52,909 nucleotides of DNA from Alistipes sp. (GTDB lineage: Bacteria; Bacteroidota; Bacteroidia; Bacteroidales; Rikenellaceae), in the NCBI GenBank assembly GCA_017451685.1, contig JAFTNV010000006.1, positions 1-52,909 on the forward strand. Reading direction: 5' to 3'. Within the stretch, counting starts at the first letter, position 1. Each line of letters starts with the position of its first letter. Under the pieces are notes generated by a model. The model was not told the origin of the DNA. It worked only from the letters and a program-made list of their open reading frames with translations, and ran no database searches. A program made the translations under genes and the position numbers. Shown one piece after another: positions 1 through 9,130 of the stretch.

Positions 1-9
1 GACAATATG

Positions 10-33
10 AAAGACGCATATACGCATCTTTTT
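10..33 (+). terminator. Possible terminator of a gene left of the window
   Basis: AAAGACGC at 10-17 pairs with GCATCTTT at 24-31 (one mismatch) around a 6-nt loop and runs into a T tract. It would end a plus-strand gene lying before the window. The stem is short and AT-rich, so this is weak. Confidence 0.3.
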
Positions 34-94
34 GCGGCTTAATCCAAAATATAACCAAAATTATCGCTCGTCTATCTCAATCATACCCCCCCCC

Positions 95-140
95 AAAAAA
101 AAAGAGCCTGCCTAACTTTTTGCATTGTTAGACAGGCCCT
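95..140 (-). terminator. Rho-independent terminator of malQ
   Basis: GCCTGcCTAAC and GTTAGaCAGGC (about 106-136) form an 11-bp stem with one mismatch. Read on the minus strand it follows the malQ stop codon directly and ends in a run of nine T residues (A run at 95-103 on the plus strand). Confidence 0.85.
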
Positions 141-144
141 TTGT

Positions 145-2598
145 CTATCTGCCGCTCTCGGCAATCTTGTGTGTAATCATCTGATTGAGGTTGTCGGCAT
201 TGAGCAACTCCTCAAGCGTGATGTGCATGCGGTAGCGCCAGTAGTGGCGTGAGTTTGCCGGCACGTTGATACGCTCATCGTGCGGGTTCTCCCTGCGCAG
301 AGCGCCATCCATAGCCACCCAGTCCTGCCACGGCAGCACCGTGAGCATAGCGGGCGACTTAAGGTGCATGGCAACGACCTGCTCGGCAATCCACGGCTCG
401 CAGAAGTAGGGAGCATCGCCCCATGCGCCGAGAACCTGGTTGTAGAAGCGCTGTGTCACGCCTCGATCCTCCTCCCACCATGCACGCAGCGGGTTCATGT
501 CGTGCGTGCCCGTAGTACATATTGAGAGGTAGGGATAGTGGTACGTTGAGCCGAACTCCACCTTCGGATCCTTGGGCATACGCTGAATCTCGAGCGACAA
601 AATCTGCTCGCCCGACATTACCGAAGGTACGCAGTCGGGAATCATGCCAAGATCCTCGCCACATACGAGCATGCCCGTAGCCTCGGTAAGAGGGGGCAGC
701 TTCTTGAGTGCCTCCCACTTCCAGAAGTCGTTATGACGACGGTAGAAGAAGTCGTTATACAAGCGGTTGTAGGCCTCCTTCTGGTCGTCGGCAAGCCAGC
801 GGTAGCAGTCTGTCGACTGTGCCGAGATGCGGGGGTGGAACTTACCCTTCTCGATCTTATCCTCCACGAAGAGCACGTTATCCGTCTCTGACACGTTACC
901 CACATGCCAACCCTCGAAGCGGAAGCCATACGATGCTATCTCGTCGTAGCTATAAGGCAGCGCGGGGTTGAAGCGGCCAAGGAGCGCATTTACGGCATCC
1001 AACGGAATCTCCCAAATGCGGAAGAAACCGAGGATATGGTCGATACGGTAGGCATCGAAATACTCCGCCATCTTCACGAAGCGCGCCTTCCACCAGGCAT
1101 AGCCATCCTCGGCCATCTTTGCCCAGTTGTATGTCGGGAAGCCCCAGTTCTGACCCATAACCGAGAAGTCATCGGGTGGAGCACCCGCCGACGAGTCCAT
1201 ATTGAAGAGCTCGGGGTATACCCACGCATCGACACTCGTGCGCGAGATGCCGATAGGTATATCGCCCTTGAGGACAACACCCTTAGAGTGTGCATAGTCG
1301 CGCACCTCGCGCAACTGCTTCGAGAGGTGATACTGCACGAAGTAGTGGAACGCTACATCGTCGCCATTCTCCTTCTCATATTTCGCAGCCTTAGCCTTCG
1401 TATACTTAGCCATAGCGCCCCACTCTGAGAAGTCGGGCGTGCCCTTCTTATCGCGCAAAGCCGAGAATACGGCGTATGGGCGCAGCCACTCCTCGTTGGC
1501 AGCCATGAAGGCCTTGAACTCCTTCGAGGCTAGCGTCTTCTTACCCTCGGCATCGAAAAGGAGGTGTAGGTACTCGGCCTTGGCGTTATTCACGCGCTCG
1601 TAGTCTACCATAGGCAGCGCGTTGAGCTCCTTGCCGAGAGCCTCGAAGCGCGCCTTCGCCTCCTTATCCTTCAACTCGCCAACAGCGGGGAGGTGGAGGA
1701 ACTGAGGGTGTAGCGCAAAGGTAGAGTTAGCGTTGTAGGGGTACGAGTCCTGCCATGTGCCCGTCATCGTGGTGTCGTTGATGGGGAGAATCTGGATGAT
1801 AGACTGTCCAGTCATCGCTGCCCAGTCGACCATGAGCTTAAGGTCGTAGAACTCTCCCACACCGAAGCTACTCTCCGAGCGCAGCGAGAATACGGGGATG
1901 GCAACACCGGCACCACGCCAAGGTGCCATATCGAACTGGGGACGGAGGCCGTCAACAACAAGCGCCTCGCCCTCGTTTACGCTCTCAGCGAAGTAGTAGT
2001 TCTCGCCCGCCTGCCATGCCACAACATCGCCCGAGGCGCTGTCGACGATAACGAACTTATAGGCGAAGGCCGACTTAGGCATCTTCACGCGAGCGCTCCA
2101 CACGGGAGCATCGGCATCGTTCATCACGACACCCTTCTTAACATCCCAGTTGCCAAGCGCCTTGCCATCGCCAACCATCACTACATGCTGCGTAGAGCGC
2201 ACAACGGCGATGTCAGCACGGATGGTGAGGTAGCCATCGGCCACGCCCTGTGCCTTCTTACGCTTCGCGCGCGCAAAGACACCATCGGTGAACATCGACG
2301 AGTGGAACGACCTATCTGCGGGCATGTCGCCCCAGCGGTCGAGGATGCGCAACGACGTAAGCTTCTTATCGAGCGCGAGGTGATGCTTGGCACCCCACTC
2401 CTTGCGAACTACATCCGTGCCACGGCGTACCTCGTAGCGATATACGAGCTCCGCCTCGGCGGTGAGCTTCAGCTGTACATCCCAGATGCCGCCACCGATG
2501 TATGTCATCGCGTAGGCCTTCTCCTTGGATGCGCCAACAACCACGTATAGGTCCTCGCCATACGCAGTCTGATACTCCATTCTTAGGTTTAGTGTCAT
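145..2598 (-). CDS. malQ: 4-alpha-glucanotransferase, DPE2-like with two starch-binding domains
   Basis: GH77 disproportionating enzyme that transfers glucan segments between maltooligosaccharides in the cytoplasm. The 817 residues are longer than the roughly 500-700 of simple MalQ because two CBM20-like domains (about 1-110 and 120-225) precede the catalytic barrel, as in plant DPE2 and Bacteroidota homologues. The catalytic region shows AYRIDHILGFFR (nucleophile Asp), GEDLGMIP (acid/base Glu) and TGTHDMNPLRAWW (third Asp). No signal peptide is visible. It lies 18 nt downstream of the HAD phosphatase gene and is probably co-transcribed with it; a strong terminator follows. Family assignment is firm; the preferred acceptor glucan is not readable from sequence. 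Confidence 0.93.
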   Translation of the reverse strand: MTLNLRMEYQTAYGEDLYVVVGASKEKAYAMTYIGGGIWDVQLKLTAEAELVYRYEVRRGTDVVRKEWGAKHHLALDKKLTSLRILDRWGDMPADRSFHSSMFTDGVFARAKRKKAQGVADGYLTIRADIAVVRSTQHVVMVGDGKALGNWDVKKGVVMNDADAPVWSARVKMPKSAFAYKFVIVDSASGDVVAWQAGENYYFAESVNEGEALVVDGLRPQFDMAPWRGAGVAIPVFSLRSESSFGVGEFYDLKLMVDWAAMTGQSIIQILPINDTTMTGTWQDSYPYNANSTFALHPQFLHLPAVGELKDKEAKARFEALGKELNALPMVDYERVNNAKAEYLHLLFDAEGKKTLASKEFKAFMAANEEWLRPYAVFSALRDKKGTPDFSEWGAMAKYTKAKAAKYEKENGDDVAFHYFVQYHLSKQLREVRDYAHSKGVVLKGDIPIGISRTSVDAWVYPELFNMDSSAGAPPDDFSVMGQNWGFPTYNWAKMAEDGYAWWKARFVKMAEYFDAYRIDHILGFFRIWEIPLDAVNALLGRFNPALPYSYDEIASYGFRFEGWHVGNVSETDNVLFVEDKIEKGKFHPRISAQSTDCYRWLADDQKEAYNRLYNDFFYRRHNDFWKWEALKKLPPLTEATGMLVCGEDLGMIPDCVPSVMSGEQILSLEIQRMPKDPKVEFGSTYHYPYLSICTTGTHDMNPLRAWWEEDRGVTQRFYNQVLGAWGDAPYFCEPWIAEQVVAMHLKSPAMLTVLPWQDWVAMDGALRRENPHDERINVPANSRHYWRYRMHITLEELLNADNLNQMITHKIAESGR

Positions 2599-2616
2599 AC
2601 TTATATATATTATATG

Positions 2617-3225
2617 TTAGTTATCTCCGTTTAGCAACATCGCCCTCAGCTCCGCGCAGCTGGCCTCGGGATTGCGGTGGTCGAAGTCGTAGCCCTGCCA
2701 CCCTAACGCGCGCGCAGCCACGATGTTTTTCTTGCGGTCGTCGATAAAGAGCGTCTCCGCAGGGTCTAAGGCGTAGCGTTCGGTGAGGCGGTCGTATATC
2801 TCCCTCTCGGGCTTCACTACATGCTCCGCGCACGACACCACCTCGCCATCGAAGTGGGCGTACACCTCCTTCTCGCGCAGAAACTCGATAAACTCCTTCG
2901 ACATGTTCGACAGCACATAGAGCCTATACCCCGCAGCCTTGAGGTCGGCAATGAGCGCCTTCGTCGCAGGTATCTCCTCCTGCGTGAGGATTGAGCGACG
3001 CAGGTTCTTCTCCGCCAGCGCCCTATCGCACTTGTTGTACTCCGCAAGCGAGGTGATGACCTCGTCGTAGCCGACAACACCGCGGTCGTAGTCCTCCCAA
3101 AACTTGGGCATCTCGGGCAGCAGGATGTAGGAGAAAAACTCTATAAACTCGGGCTCGAACTTCCTCGGGTCGCGGGCAAAGACTACCCCACCGAGGTCGA
3201 ATACTATATTTTTCAGCATCTTCAT
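2617..3225 (-). CDS. HAD-superfamily hydrolase (phosphatase-like)
   Basis: A 202-residue HAD hydrolase with motif I FDLGGVVF (DxG variant; the usual second Asp of DxD is Gly), motif II VLSNMS, the motif III lysine in VVKPEREIYD and motif IV FIDDRKKN. This resembles the YihX/epoxide-hydrolase-like subgroup acting on sugar phosphates or similar small molecules; the substrate is unknown. An upstream in-frame extension to 3339 is open, but the promoter at 3233-3263 lies inside it, so the start is ATG at 3225 (or the second Met at 3219). The -7 element ends only 7 nt before the ATG, so the mRNA is probably leaderless. It heads a two-gene unit with malQ. Confidence 0.85.
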   Translation of the reverse strand: MKMLKNIVFDLGGVVFARDPRKFEPEFIEFFSYILLPEMPKFWEDYDRGVVGYDEVITSLAEYNKCDRALAEKNLRRSILTQEEIPATKALIADLKAAGYRLYVLSNMSKEFIEFLREKEVYAHFDGEVVSCAEHVVKPEREIYDRLTERYALDPAETLFIDDRKKNIVAARALGWQGYDFDHRNPEASCAELRAMLLNGDN

Positions 3226-3232
3226 AATCGTA

Positions 3233-3263
3233 CAAATGTAGGCATTTTGACCGAATAATGCAA
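3233..3263 (-). promoter_or_regulatory. Bacteroidota promoter of the HAD-malQ unit
   Basis: On the minus strand TTG (3261-3263), a 20-bp spacer and TACATTTG (3233-3240) match the Bacteroidota -33/-7 consensus. The -7 element lies 7 nt from the ATG. Confidence 0.75.
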
Positions 3264-3390
3264 GCGTAGCAGCCACTTTTTTGACGAGTGGTAAAAAGCG
3301 AAAACCGAGCGGTAGAAAGTAGTGTTCAATCAGCCACAAACATTATTGTTTGCGCGACAACAAAAATTTCGAAAATAGCACACCGAAATA

Positions 3391-3421
3391 TTGCACGATT
3401 TACAAAAAATGCTTACCTTTG
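3391..3421 (+). promoter_or_regulatory. Promoter of the pyrimidine operon
   Basis: TTG at 3391-3393, a 20-bp spacer and TACCTTTG at 3414-3421 match the Bacteroidota consensus. Transcription would start near 3426, leaving a leader of about 155 nt before pyrC. Confidence 0.8.
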
Positions 3422-3430
3422 CACAAATTT

Positions 3431-3544
3431 ATGGATACTATGAAGCGAGCGACAAATAACCAGCCATCGGCGAGACTGCGAGGCAAGCAGTCAGTGGGCA
3501 ATTGTCGACGTTATAATAGTTTGGGAATCACTGTTTTTAATTGA
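3431..3544 (+). CDS. Possible 37-residue leader peptide of the pyrimidine operon
   Basis: A short ORF starts about 5-10 nt after the predicted transcription start (ATG 3431, a second in-frame ATG at 3440) and stops at TGA 3542-3544, five nt before the terminator-like hairpin. It is basic (several Arg and Lys) and has no recognisable domain. It encloses a 6-bp hairpin, GACTGC (3474-3479) with GCAGTC (3487-3492). The placement recalls translation-coupled attenuation as in enterobacterial pyrBI, but translation is not proven. Confidence 0.35.
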   Translation: MDTMKRATNNQPSARLRGKQSVGNCRRYNSLGITVFN

Positions 3545-3548
3545 TATT

Positions 3549-3575
3549 GGCGGCTCTTTGGGTCGCCTGTTTTTT
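3549..3575 (+). terminator. Terminator-like hairpin directly before pyrC (candidate attenuator)
   Basis: GGCG (3549-3552) and CGCC (3564-3567) with flanking weak pairs form a short stem followed by TGTTTTTTAT. It lies only 5 nt before the pyrC ATG and 5 nt after the leader ORF stop. Transcription of the operon must pass through it, which is the arrangement of an attenuator. The stem is short, so this is a hypothesis. Confidence 0.45.
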
Positions 3576-3579
3576 ATAT

Positions 3580-4842
3580 ATGGGAAACGGGAGAATCATA
3601 ATCAAAGGGGGCATCGTTGTAGGTGCCGGCAGAGAGGATATTGCTATTGCCGACGGCAAGATTATAGAGCGCGGTAGCGACATCAAACCCACGGCTGACG
3701 ACAGGGTCATTTCGGCCGAAGGACTCATTGTTGCGCCTTCGTTTGTCGATGTGCACGTACACCTGCGCGAGCCGGGCTACGGCTACAAGGAGCGCATAGC
3801 CACGGGCACGATGGCCGCGGCACATGGTGGCTACACCACGGTATGCTCTATGCCCAACCTTAACCCCGTGCCCGACACGGTCGACAACCTCAAGGTGCAG
3901 CAGGCAATCATCGACAGCGATGCAAAGATTGAGGTGCTACCCTACGCTGCCATAACCATAGGTCGTAAGGGCGAGGAGCTTGTCGACATTGCCTCGTTGA
4001 AGGATGGCGTTGCCGCCTTCTCGGACGATGGCAGTGGCGTGCAGGTTGACGGCATGATGGAGAGGGCTATGACCGAGGCTGCGAAGCACGACGCCCTCAT
4101 TGCGGCACACTGCGAGGTGGAGGAGCTCCTCAAGGGTGGCTACATCCACGATGGCGAGTATGCAGCGAAGAATGGACATAAGGGTATATGTTCGGCAAGC
4201 GAGTGGGAGCAGGTTAAGCGCGACATAGATATTGCCGAGCGCACGGGATGTCGCTACCACGTATGCCACATATCGACGAAGGAGACCGTGGAGCTTGTAC
4301 GCGAGGCTAAGGCTCGTGGCGTGAAGGTTACGTGCGAGACAGGTCCCCACTACCTCATATTCACGGATATGGACTTGGAGGAGGATGCCCGCTGGAAGAT
4401 GAATCCTCCGCTACGCTCGGCAGAAGATAGGGCTGCACTCATCGAGGGCATCAAAGATGGCACCATAGATATGATTGCCACCGACCATGCCCCCCACAGC
4501 ATCGAGGAGAAGTCGAAGGGATTGAAGGATAGCGCCATGGGCATCGTAGGCCTCGAAACGGCCTTTGCAGCGATGAATACGCACATAGTCGAGAGGGGCA
4601 TCATCACGCTGGAGCGCCTTGTGGAGCTTATGAGCCTGCGCCCGAGAGAGGTGTTCCGCATCGCAGGAGGCATAAACGTGGGCGACAGAGCCGACATAGT
4701 CCTCTTGGACACCGAGAAAAAGTGGAGGGTGGATAGCGACAAGTTCTACTCTATGGGTAAGGTGTCGATGTTCGTCGGGCGCGAGTTGCAGGGCGAGGTG
4801 GCGATGACCATACACCGCGGAGAAGTAGTATACGAGAGATAA
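3580..4842 (+). CDS. pyrC: Dihydroorotase (class I)
   Basis: Third step of UMP synthesis: reversible cyclisation of carbamoyl-aspartate to dihydroorotate, cytoplasmic and zinc-dependent. The 420 residues show DVHVHLREPGYGYKE (metal-binding HxH and substrate Arg), SMPNLNPVPD, AAHCE, CHISTKE and the C-terminal metal ligand in ATDHAPHS. The start is ATG 3580; an extension upstream would run through the hairpin at 3549-3575. First gene of a complete pyr operon, 24 nt before carA. Confidence 0.95.
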   Translation: MGNGRIIIKGGIVVGAGREDIAIADGKIIERGSDIKPTADDRVISAEGLIVAPSFVDVHVHLREPGYGYKERIATGTMAAAHGGYTTVCSMPNLNPVPDTVDNLKVQQAIIDSDAKIEVLPYAAITIGRKGEELVDIASLKDGVAAFSDDGSGVQVDGMMERAMTEAAKHDALIAAHCEVEELLKGGYIHDGEYAAKNGHKGICSASEWEQVKRDIDIAERTGCRYHVCHISTKETVELVREAKARGVKVTCETGPHYLIFTDMDLEEDARWKMNPPLRSAEDRAALIEGIKDGTIDMIATDHAPHSIEEKSKGLKDSAMGIVGLETAFAAMNTHIVERGIITLERLVELMSLRPREVFRIAGGINVGDRADIVLLDTEKKWRVDSDKFYSMGKVSMFVGRELQGEVAMTIHRGEVVYER

Positions 4843-4866
4843 TCAAAACAATAAATAGTTAGATAG

Positions 4867-5955
4867 ATGAAACCTTTTACAAAGAAACTTGTACTCGAGA
4901 ATGGTAAGGAGTTTCCCGGGTATGGCTTTGGCTCATCGCGCAATGCCGTATGCGAGTTGGTATTCAACACCTCGATGGTGGGATACCAGGAGATTGTTTC
5001 CGACCCGACGTACACCGACCAGATTGTCGTGATGACATACCCGCTCATGGGTAACTACGGATTCATGGACGAGGACTACGAGAGTAAGTTCCCCTCGATG
5101 GGAGGCATGGTTGTTCGCGAGCGCTGCGAGGCACCGAGCAACTTCCGCTACACGAAGACCATAGACGAGACCTTCGAGGAGCTCGGCATCGCGGGCATCA
5201 GCGATGTGGACACGCGCATGATTACGCGCATCATCCGCAACGAGGGCACACAGCGTGCCGCCATCGTCGACATCGACATGAGCCACGACGAGGTCATGGC
5301 CCTCATTAAGAATACCACACCGCGCCACGACCAGGTCGAGAGCATAAGCTGTAAGAAGCGTTGGTTCTCGCGCACGCCCAATCACAAGTGGGATGTCGTA
5401 GCCATCGACTGTGGCATCAAGTACAGCTTCATACGCCAGCTCAATGCCAAGGGTTGCAACGTGACCATCGTGCCGTACAACTCTACGCCCGAGGAGATTA
5501 TGGCGTTCAACCCCGACGGCATCTTCGTATCTAACGGCCCGGGTGACCCCGCAGATGTTGCGGTTGTGGGCGAGGCCATCAAGGCACTACGTGGCAAGCT
5601 ACCCATCTTCGGTGTAGACCTCGGCCATCAGATTATAGCCATGACCTACGGCGCGAAGAACGACAAGCTTAAGTTCGGCCACCATGGCGCCAACCACCCT
5701 GTGAAGTGTTTGGAGAACGATAAGCTGGAGATTGTTGCCCAGAACCATAACTTCGTGGTAAACGAGGCATCGCTCGCGGGCACGAAGCTCGCGGTAACGC
5801 ACCGCAACCTGCTCGATGGCACGATTGCGGGCATCGAGGCGAAGGAGGATAAGGTATTTTCGGTGCAGTATCAGCCCGACTGTACGCCCGAGGCTATGAA
5901 CACATATCTTTTTGATAAATTCATTAAACTGATGGAGGACGAGAAACATGCCTAA
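4867..5955 (+). CDS. carA: Carbamoyl phosphate synthase small subunit with degenerate glutaminase site
   Basis: By position and fold this is CarA, which normally hydrolyses glutamine and passes ammonia to CarB. The N-terminal CPSase domain (about 1-150) and class I amidotransferase domain (about 175-358) are complete at 362 residues, and [22 protein letters not shown] and AQNH are all present. The catalytic triad is not: the nucleophile region reads [10 protein letters not shown], with Asp251 (codon GAC at 5617) in place of Cys, and the usual Y/G-H-P-E segment reads YQPDC, with Gln336 for His and Asp338 for Glu. There is no frameshift and the codon style matches the neighbours. It overlaps carB by 8 nt. 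Inferred role: structural partner of an ammonia-using CPSase. Identity as CarA is firm; loss of glutaminase activity is a strong prediction. Confidence 0.92.
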   Translation: MKPFTKKLVLENGKEFPGYGFGSSRNAVCELVFNTSMVGYQEIVSDPTYTDQIVVMTYPLMGNYGFMDEDYESKFPSMGGMVVRERCEAPSNFRYTKTIDETFEELGIAGISDVDTRMITRIIRNEGTQRAAIVDIDMSHDEVMALIKNTTPRHDQVESISCKKRWFSRTPNHKWDVVAIDCGIKYSFIRQLNAKGCNVTIVPYNSTPEEIMAFNPDGIFVSNGPGDPADVAVVGEAIKALRGKLPIFGVDLGHQIIAMTYGAKNDKLKFGHHGANHPVKCLENDKLEIVAQNHNFVVNEASLAGTKLAVTHRNLLDGTIAGIEAKEDKVFSVQYQPDCTPEAMNTYLFDKFIKLMEDEKHA

Positions 5956-8900
5956 GAGAACAGATATAAAGAAGGTAATGGTCATCGGCTCTGGCCCCAT
6001 TGTTATTGGTCAGGCTGCCGAGTTCGACTACGCAGGTACGCAGGCCTGCCTTGCACTCAAGGAGGAGGGTTATCAGGTGATACTCGTGAACTCCAACCCT
6101 GCGACAATCATGACCGATACGCATATTGCCGACAAGGTATATATGGAGCCCCTCACGCTGGAGTATGTGGCTAAGATTATACGCTACGAGCGCCCCGACG
6201 CCATCGTCCCAGGCCTCGGTGGCCAGACGGGTCTTAACCTCGCCGTGCAGCTTGCGAAGAAGGGCATCCTTGAGGAGTGTGGCGTGGAGATTCTCGGCAC
6301 GTCGTTCACCTCAATCGAGGAGGCTGAGGATAGAGAGCTCTTCAAGGAGCTATGCTTGCGCATAGGTGAGCCCGTCATACCCTCGCGCATCACCAACTCT
6401 ATCGAGGAGGGTGTCGAGGCTGCCAAGGAGATAGGCTACCCCGTAGTTCTTCGCCCCGCCTTCACGCTCGGTGGTACGGGTGGTGGCTTTGCCGACAACG
6501 AGGAGGAGCTGCGCGATGTCATGCGCAATGCCCTCGTCCTCTCGCCCATACATCAGGTGCTCGTCGAAAAGAGCATCAAGGGTTACAAGGAGATTGAGTT
6601 CGAGGTTATGCGCGACAAGAACGACACGGCGCTTGCCATCTGCTCAATGGAGAACGTAGACCCCGTAGGTATTCACACGGGTGACTCTATCGTCGTAGCG
6701 CCGAGCCAGACACTTGCACACAAGGAGTACTCGATGCTTCGCTCGAGTGCCCTGAAGCTTATCCGCGCCCTGAAGATTGAGGGTGGTTGCAACGTGCAGT
6801 TTGCCCTCGACCCCTTGTCGTTCAAGTACTACATCATCGAGGTTAACCCGCGCGTCAGCCGCTCGTCGGCCCTCGCATCGAAGGCCAGCGGCTACCCCAT
6901 CGCCCGCGTTACGGCAAAGGTGGCTGTGGGCATGACCCTCGACGAGATACGCATAGCCAACACCCCTGCGAGCTTCGAGCCCTCGTTGGACTATATCGTA
7001 ACGAAGGTGGCACGCTTCCCCTTCGATAAGTTTAGCGACGCCTCAAACGAGCTCGGCACGCAGATGAAGGCTACGGGCGAGGTTATGTCGGTAGGTCGCA
7101 CCTTCGAGGAGGGATTGTTGAAGGCCGTGCGCTCGTTGGAGACAGGCGTATGCCACGTATATCACAAGAAGTTCGACACGATGTCGGTGGAGGGCATCCT
7201 CGCATACATCCGCAAGGGTACCGACGACCGCATCTACGCCATCGCGGAGCTTATACGCCGTGGTGTAGACCTCCTGCACGTATACGACAACACGAAGATA
7301 GACCTCTTCTTCCTCGAGAAGCTCAAGAACATCGTCGAGATGGAGCGCGTGGTGAAGGAGGGTGTTCGTAACGCCGAGGTGCTATACGACGCCAAGCGCA
7401 TTGGCTTCAGCGACAAGTATATCGCCAAGCTCTGGGGCATGACCGAGAGCGAGGTGTTCCTCTTCCGCAAGGAGAACAACATCTTCCCCGTATACAAGAT
7501 GATTGATACGTGCGCTGCGGAGTTCGACTCTAAGGTGCCGTACCTCTACTCTACGTACGAAGAGGAGAATGAGTCTATCGTCACGAACAATAAGAAGATT
7601 GTAGTTCTCGGCTCGGGCCCGATACGTATCGGTCAGGGTGTGGAGTTCGACTACTCTACCGTGCATGCCATCTGGGCTATCCGCGAGGCGGGCTACGAGG
7701 CTATCATCATCAACAACAACCCCGAGACCGTATCTACGGACTACTCGATAAGCGACAAGTTGTACTTCGAGCCTCTGACGGTGGAGGATGTGATGAACGT
7801 CATCGAGTTGGAGAAGCCTACGGGCGTGGTTGTATCGCTTGGTGGTCAGACGGCCATCAACCTCGCGAAGCCTTTGGCCGACCTTGGCGTGGAGATTATC
7901 GGCACGGGCATCGAGGCTATCAACAATGCCGAGGATAGAAAGTGCTTCGAGGCTATCATGCGCCGCGTGGGCATCCCTCAGCCCGATGCTGAGGCTATCA
8001 CCGACATTGAGCGCGGTGTTGCTGCTGCCGAGCGCATAGGCTACCCCGTGTTGGTGCGTCCGAGCTACGTGCTGGGTGGTCGCGCCATGCAGATTGTGTC
8101 GAACGAGGAGGCTCTGCGCCACTACCTCAAGACCGCCGTGGAGCTCAACGAGGATCAGCCCGTATTGGTCGACAAGTATATCATGGGTAAGGAGTTGGAG
8201 GTCGATGCTATATGCGACGGCAAGGATGTATTCATCCCCGGCATCATGGAGCACGTCGAGCGCACGGGTATCCACTCTGGCGACTCTATTAGCGTCTACC
8301 CCACATTCAGCGTGAGCCAGAAGGTTAAGGATACGATTATCGACTACACCATTCGTCTGGGTAAGGAGATTGGCATCGTCGGCCTCTACAACATACAGTT
8401 TATTGCCGACGACCGCGACATGGTATACGTCATAGAGGTTAATCCCCGCTCGTCGCGCACCGTGCCCTTCCTCTCGAAGGCTACGGGCATGCCGATGCCT
8501 AAGATTGCCACAAACGTGATGCTCGGCAAGTCGTTGAAGGAGCAGGGCATGGATAAGATTATCGCCGACGAGAAGAAGCGTTGGTATGTTAAGACCCCCG
8601 CCTTCTCGTTTGCCAAGATTCGCGGTGTCGACTCATACCTCTCGCCCGAGATGAAGTCTACGGGTGAGGCCATAGGCTACGACACATCGCTGCGTCGCGC
8701 ACTCTACAAGTCGTTGCAGTCGTCGGGCATGACCATCGCCAACTATGGTACCATCTTCGTATCTATCGCCGATGCCGACAAGCCACGCGCGCTGCCGCTC
8801 ATACGTCGTTTCTACGAACTCGGCTTCAACATCGAGGCTACGGGCGGCACGGCGAAGTACCTGCGCGAGAATGGCATACGCACACGCATGCTCAAGAAGC

Positions 8901-9130
8901 TCAGCGAGGGCTCGACCGAGATATTCGAGTCAATACGCAAGGGCCACGTAAACTATGTTATTAACACCATCGATATCAACCAGCATAGCGCACGCCTCGA
9001 TGGCTACGACATACGTCGTTGTGCCGTGGAGAACAACGTGACAATCTTCACCGCGCTGGAGACCGTGAGCGTACTGCTCGACGTCTTGGAGGAGATAACG
9101 CTCGGTGTATCGACAATCGATGCAGAGTAA
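5948..9130 (+). CDS. carB: Carbamoyl phosphate synthase large subunit
   Basis: Makes carbamoyl phosphate from bicarbonate, ammonia and two ATP. At 1060 residues it is full length (about 1070 in E. coli), with two homologous ATP-grasp halves beginning [14 protein letters not shown] and [14 protein letters not shown], the oligomerisation region between them, and a C-terminal MGS-like domain from about 930 ([23 protein letters not shown]) that binds allosteric effectors in relatives. It appears intact, unlike its glutaminase partner. It overlaps carA by 8 nt and its stop codon TAA shares one base with the pyrK start (TAATG), so translation is likely coupled. Confidence 0.97.
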   Translation: MPKRTDIKKVMVIGSGPIVIGQAAEFDYAGTQACLALKEEGYQVILVNSNPATIMTDTHIADKVYMEPLTLEYVAKIIRYERPDAIVPGLGGQTGLNLAVQLAKKGILEECGVEILGTSFTSIEEAEDRELFKELCLRIGEPVIPSRITNSIEEGVEAAKEIGYPVVLRPAFTLGGTGGGFADNEEELRDVMRNALVLSPIHQVLVEKSIKGYKEIEFEVMRDKNDTALAICSMENVDPVGIHTGDSIVVAPSQTLAHKEYSMLRSSALKLIRALKIEGGCNVQFALDPLSFKYYIIEVNPRVSRSSALASKASGYPIARVTAKVAVGMTLDEIRIANTPASFEPSLDYIVTKVARFPFDKFSDASNELGTQMKATGEVMSVGRTFEEGLLKAVRSLETGVCHVYHKKFDTMSVEGILAYIRKGTDDRIYAIAELIRRGVDLLHVYDNTKIDLFFLEKLKNIVEMERVVKEGVRNAEVLYDAKRIGFSDKYIAKLWGMTESEVFLFRKENNIFPVYKMIDTCAAEFDSKVPYLYSTYEEENESIVTNNKKIVVLGSGPIRIGQGVEFDYSTVHAIWAIREAGYEAIIINNNPETVSTDYSISDKLYFEPLTVEDVMNVIELEKPTGVVVSLGGQTAINLAKPLADLGVEIIGTGIEAINNAEDRKCFEAIMRRVGIPQPDAEAITDIERGVAAAERIGYPVLVRPSYVLGGRAMQIVSNEEALRHYLKTAVELNEDQPVLVDKYIMGKELEVDAICDGKDVFIPGIMEHVERTGIHSGDSISVYPTFSVSQKVKDTIIDYTIRLGKEIGIVGLYNIQFIADDRDMVYVIEVNPRSSRTVPFLSKATGMPMPKIATNVMLGKSLKEQGMDKIIADEKKRWYVKTPAFSFAKIRGVDSYLSPEMKSTGEAIGYDTSLRRALYKSLQSSGMTIANYGTIFVSIADADKPRALPLIRRFYELGFNIEATGGTAKYLRENGIRTRMLKKLSEGSTEIFESIRKGHVNYVINTIDINQHSARLDGYDIRRCAVENNVTIFTALETVSVLLDVLEEITLGVSTIDAE

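Noticed and set aside
5617-5880. Reading-frame or sequencing error explaining the odd CarA residues
   Set aside because: Three separate sites are changed by in-frame substitutions while adjacent motifs are intact, so a single error cannot explain it; raw reads could still be checked.
7382-8275. 297-residue minus-strand ORF inside carB
   Set aside because: It is a shadow of the GC-biased carB reading frame, full of His, Leu and Arg, with no start context.
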